The notes below the pieces were generated by a model that was given only the letters and a program-made list of their open reading frames with translations, searched no databases and was not told the origin of the DNA. A stretch of 64,000 nt of DNA from Eucommia ulmoides (Eukaryota > Streptophyta > Magnoliopsida > Garryales > Eucommiaceae), in the NCBI GenBank assembly GCA_016647705.1, contig CM028326.1, positions 26,970,901 through 27,034,900 on the forward strand, given 5' to 3'. Of this stretch, positions 60,161 through 64,000 are shown in pieces (the first letter of the stretch is position 1; each line of letters starts with the position of its first letter). Made by a program: the position numbers and the translations under genes.

Positions 60161-60958
60161 TACGTATACTGAACATGCGGTAAGAGTATCTCCAAGAGTC
60201 TCCTTATTTTAGATTTATTAATTAAAAATTAATCTCCAAGAGATTAACGAAATCATTCTTTATTTTACAGAGATTATATTTGGTTCTCCAAAGAGAATGA
60301 TATTTGCTTCCCTGTTTTCATTGTCTATATATCTATTTGTCTCTATCTCTCTATGCATACTATATATTTTTAATATATTAAATATATATAAAATTAAAAA
60401 AAAAAAGTTTATTAAAATTAAAAATATTATTGGAAATAACTTTATAATTTCTTATTTGATTTTATTGTCTATCATAACAATAATAAAAAGCACTCATGTT
60501 GGCTCTAAGTGGGCACAACCTTACATGGTGGATTGTTTTACACTGTAGTGGGATAGATATATTCACATTTCTTTAAATTTGTTGTCCATATTTATTTTTT
60601 AATTATTAATTATGTCATTCTTTATTATTATTATTATTATTTTCCGTGAAGGAGAATATTTCTTACGATAGTTGCTGAACAATCAATAAGTTTTATTCGC
60701 CTGTATAATTCAACTCACGAATTACAGTAATTTTTCCAAAAGTATAAAGTTATTGTACTGTATCTAAGTCATTGTAATTTTTTATTGTTAAAAATTACAT
60801 TAATTTTATTTCGTATAGTGACTTTGAACTTTTGATATAATTATTGAATTTTTCAAAAGAATACTTGTACTGAGCGGGTTGAGTGAATAGTGAATTGCAA
60901 AATTTGAGTCCCATAGCAAAAACCCCTATTTCTTAAAATTTATTTTTTGCTTGCTCTC
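60161..60958. other. AT-rich intergenic sequence
   Basis: No gene. GAGTATCTCCAAGAGTCTCC (60185) and CTCCAAGAGATTAACG (60232) again resemble the CTCCAA-type ends of small non-autonomous elements. Confidence 0.4.
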
Positions 60959-61304
60959 TGTTAAATTCTTGTTCCACATCGATCACTTGAGAGTTCCCAA
61001 ACCAATATATAAATTAAAGAAACTACTCCACTTAGTATCATATGATTTTAAGTTGAAACGTCCTAACATCATATCAGAATTAAGGTTATGGGTCTCTCAT
61101 TCACTCGTAGTCAAATCAACCCTATGAAGCGGGATTGCATATTTCTTATCATTCACTCGTAGTTAATTCATCCATGCAAACCTATTGTACTTAAGATCAA
61201 GTGTTAAATTTCTATCCCACGTCATTCACCTGAGAGTTCTCAAACCACTATATAATTCGAAAACTTCATTTTATACCATATAATTTTCAATTAACCACCT
61301 AACA
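60959..61304 (+). mobile_element. TRIM element downstream of the SWEET gene
   Basis: 346 bp. Left LTR is 60959-61068 (TGTTAAATTC ... GTCCTAACA) and right LTR 61202-61304 (TGTTAAATTT ... CACCTAACA). A degenerate primer-binding site (TCATATCAGAATT) follows the left LTR. A perfect 5 bp TSD, CTCTC, flanks it (60954-60958 and 61305-61309). There is no coding capacity. Confidence 0.93.
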
Positions 61305-61505
61305 CTCTCCCCATTCTTGCTGAATGATAACATGATCAATAAAAACAAGAAAAGAACATTAGGTTTGGTTTTGAACCTCGAAATTAATATATAATTATCA
61401 CTGGTACACATATGTAATGCTACAATGATACAGAGCCTCAAGTCATTAATTGTAGCTTTCTTTTCTTCATACTATTTACAATAGTACAGAAATTTATAGA
61501 ACCAT

Positions 61506-61507
<2 letters not shown>

Positions 61508-61551
<44 letters not shown>

Positions 61552-61585
61552 TCGTCATCCTCATGTGCATGCATGCATGCATGCG
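61508..61585. repeat. (AT)n(AG)n and (ATGC)n microsatellites
   Basis: About ten AT units followed by about twelve AG units, then TGCATGCATGCATGCATGC. They lie just 3' of the SWEET stop codon, probably in or near its 3' UTR. Confidence 0.9.
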
Positions 61586-61643
61586 TCCATCCTGTAGCAT
61601 CCATGAACCTTAAAACTTCACGAAACATTTCTGATCTTCTAGT

Positions 61644-63459
61644 TCATGCTCTAATAATGCTTTGTTTAGGCAACTTCTGCTCTTCAGCAACAAGGTTATT
61701 ATCGTCAACTGAACACGAAACCACCCCCATTTTATCCAAAATTGCAGTAAGCTCCACAACATTTACAATTCTTTCGGTTATTTTCTGAAGCTTTGGCTCT
61801 TCCAAAACCATAACTTTTTGGCCTTTAATTTCAGCAAATCCTTTTTCTTCCATGATTTTCTTCGCAATATTCTTGTCGTACATCGCGTAGAGCACCATTT
61901 GTAGAACACCAAATGTGAAGCCCAATACGTTCGGAACCTAGTAAAAAATTATTAATTAATTAGGGTTAGAAAAAAAAGGGTAGGGGGGTCAATTTGAAAT
62001 TTAATTAATTGAAGCTTACTGCAATGTTGAAGTCTTTAATGAGTAATCCATAGAAGAACCACATGACTGCACTTAGTGTGAGGAAAAATGAGAGTGGAAA
62101 TGGCATGAACTCGACGCTTTTGGTTCGTATCACTTGTCTCTGCAGATCAGAATTGGAAATAAAAATATAAATTCAATAAAACATTTTGCTAGTTTTTAAT
62201 TAAAAAAGAAAAAGAAAAAAGACATTGATTTCTTTTATGAAAACTTACAACAATGCAAAGCGGTGCGACGAACACACACAGAGAGAAAACAAGACAAATC
62301 CATCCAACAACGCAGGCTCGGATTGACCCTTTTGCAAGAAACTGAGTTAAAACAACTATCAATCCGAATCCCATTATATTCAGCAGCAGAATCAGTTTCA
62401 CTGTTTGAATCTGCATAATAAATAATATATTTTTTTTATTATTATTTTAGGGTTCATAAAAATTATTTTACAGAAAAAAATTGTGGATCAATTAATAAAT
62501 TTTAGGTGCATATATATACCCTGGCCTTCTTGGGAGCATAGAAAAGGAAGAAGCAAATGTAAATAGTCTGAATGAAGCAGCCAATGGAGTTTATGGTGAT
62601 GATAAGGGTAGTGTTTGAAGATTTCAAAAGTGCATAGTATATCCACAGCATTGCACTGAATAAAGCCACCACATAAGGAACTGATTGGAACCCTTCTGTT
62701 GATTTCTTCTTATAAACTTGATAAAATGTTGGCCTGCCCAAATAATTTTTTTTAATTATTTTGTGTGTTTTTGGACAATAATTAATGAAATAAATGCAAA
62801 AAAAAAAAAAAATAGAGTAGAGAAGGAAGGAAAACTTACAGTGGTGCAAGAAATACCATGAATGAGACAACGTTACCTGTGAAATAATTAGATAAAAGGG
62901 AAGAAGAAAAGGTTGGAAACCCATTATCCAGAAATGGAAGAATCAACACTTTATTCATTTATTATTATTAATAATTATTAAAATACTTGTGAATGCACGG
63001 AGTATTGGATATTACTCATACGTGCATGTCTCAATGACGGTGTGTGAGAGTGTCTCAACCTCAAAAACTAGCTCATGAGATGAGATTTTTCATAACATTT
63101 ATAACTTGACCACCAACTCTTTTCACATCAAATGTGGAATAAACCTAATAATCTCCTTCTCACACTTTCGGCCTCTGACCGGCTAATCCTAGATCAATCT
63201 CTCTCTTTGTGGTTATTAGTCAATAGTTGTTGTAATTTGGACTTTGATACCAATATAAGGTGATCTTGAATCTCTCTCAACTCTATAAATTAGTTCATGA
63301 GGTGAGACTTTCTCTCACATTTATAATCTGACCACTAATCTCTTTCATATCCGATATGGAATAAACTCATCATCAAGAGTTAAAAGGTGGTAAATCCAAG
63401 ATTAGAATGTTACCTAGAAGACCAAATACAAAAGCCCAGTGAGCAGGGAATTCAGCCAT
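61644..63459 (-). CDS. SWEET: SWEET bidirectional sugar transporter (clade III-like)
   Basis: Uniporter that moves sugars down their gradient; clade III members mainly export sucrose across the plasma membrane in phloem, nectary, seed or pollen. Exons on minus: 63459-63414, 62876-62840, 62733-62520, 62410-62249, 62139-62020, 61937-61644. They sum to 873 bases, 290 aa, in phase. Two MtN3/saliva repeats (about residues 8-96 and 130-214) joined by one helix give seven membrane segments. Motifs: [62 protein letters not shown] repeat 2, and [13 protein letters not shown]. The cytosolic tail is long (about 75 residues), charged at first and ending KQSIIRA. Six exons is the usual plant SWEET structure. 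Clade III is inferred from length and sequence; the member number cannot be assigned. Confidence 0.95.
63034..63390 (-). mobile_element. TRIM-like element in SWEET intron 1
   Basis: Two direct ~110 bp repeats, about 63040-63150 and 63265-63385, share GCTCATGAGATGAGA(T/C)TTT, ATTTATAA(C/T)(T/C)TGACCAC and ATGTGGAATAAAC-type blocks. Between them, next to the second repeat, the minus strand reads TTGGTATCAAAGTCC (about 63258-63244), a typical initiator-tRNA-like primer-binding site. The LTRs are diverged and the TSD was not resolved. Confidence 0.65.
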
Positions 63460-63553
63460 CTCTCTCTCTCACACACAGGCACACAGTTGTATTTTGAAAG
63501 AGTAGTAGTAGCTCTCACTGGGTGAAGGCACAATCGTCATAGTCATGTGAGAA

Positions 63554-63566
63554 GTTTATATATAGG
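63554..63566 (-). promoter_or_regulatory. TATA box of the SWEET gene
   Basis: The minus strand reads CCTATATATAAACTT about 100 bases upstream of the start codon at 63459. That leaves room for a 5' UTR of roughly 65-70 bases containing a (GA)n-type tract just before the ATG. Confidence 0.6.
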
Positions 63567-64000
63567 TAGAAGGGATGACATAATTGAATATATTATTTGC
63601 AGAGGATAAACATTTCAAAAGTGGTACAATAAAGTAAATTTAATTTCATAAATGGAGATATGACTAATTTAAATTTATGTGATAAGCCAACACCTTTTTT
63701 ATATTTATTTATAACATCCATTAATTCAAAGAAATTTGTTTTTTCTTTCCAACACAAAAATAGCTCAATTGGAACACATTTCTAGCAATTCCTAGAATAT
63801 TTTTCTTTTAATTTCCCCCTTTTTTGTTTTTGAAATTTAATATTTTTTTCGTGGTTAATTAATATTTCAATATATTTTCCGGGTTAACTAATTATTCCTG
63901 ATGCAAAAATAAAAATAAAAAATATTTACTTGAGAAATATTTAATTAAATCTAAGAGTATCAATATGTCCCCCCATTCAAATTTAAATAGTTTCTTGGTC
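63567..64000. other. SWEET upstream DNA
   Basis: AT-rich with no gene or recognisable element. Confidence 0.4.

Overview
This is nuclear DNA of a eudicot flowering plant; I cannot name the species. The evidence is split genes with GT..AG introns, very AT-rich intergenic DNA, plant-lineage LTR retrotransposons (Tekay, Tork and Tat-like), Au-type SINEs, RTE LINEs, and three intact genes of plant-typical architecture. Exon joins were worked out by hand and checked by summing lengths and phases.

Genes. (1) A MORC-family GHKL ATPase on + at 16622-28681, 20 coding exons, 825 aa. (2) Glutamate-1-semialdehyde 2,1-aminomutase (GSA) on + at 48672-52704, 3 exons, 476 aa, the plastid enzyme that makes 5-aminolevulinate. 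(3) A SWEET sugar transporter on - at 61644-63459, 6 exons, 290 aa. The three are functionally unrelated and do not form a cluster.

Layout. 1-1600: unrecognised, possibly a decayed minus-strand gene. 1600-3950: 3' end of a Copia element on -. 3950-14200: layered Tat-like Gypsy debris, including a 3.1 kb solo LTR inserted into a tandemly duplicated LTR, and a 58-bp AT minisatellite. 14200-16250: two non-autonomous DNA transposons. 16320-28860: the MORC gene, whose introns hold RTE LINEs, two Au SINEs, a Tourist-like MITE and a hAT-like element. 29777-36617: a truncated Tekay Gypsy element on -. 36719-42277: a complete but decayed Tork Copia element on + carrying a nested hAT element. 42765-45179: a solo Tekay LTR inverted relative to the first. 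45280-48332: an AT-rich dispersed repeat, an RTE LINE, and a GC-rich solo LTR. 48360-52900: GSA, with a MITE plus SINE in intron 1 and a TRIM in intron 2. 53036-60560: MITEs and AT-rich DNA. 60959-63459: a TRIM and the SWEET gene, which holds another TRIM-like element in intron 1.

No previously undescribed gene system was found. The most informative content is the transposon stratigraphy: several elements are defined to the base by target-site duplications (TSDs), nested insertions are datable in order, and the Tekay coding region has decayed mainly through stops consistent with C-to-T change at CAG sites. It is also notable that the gene most loaded with transposons encodes a MORC protein, a family known in plants for transposon silencing.
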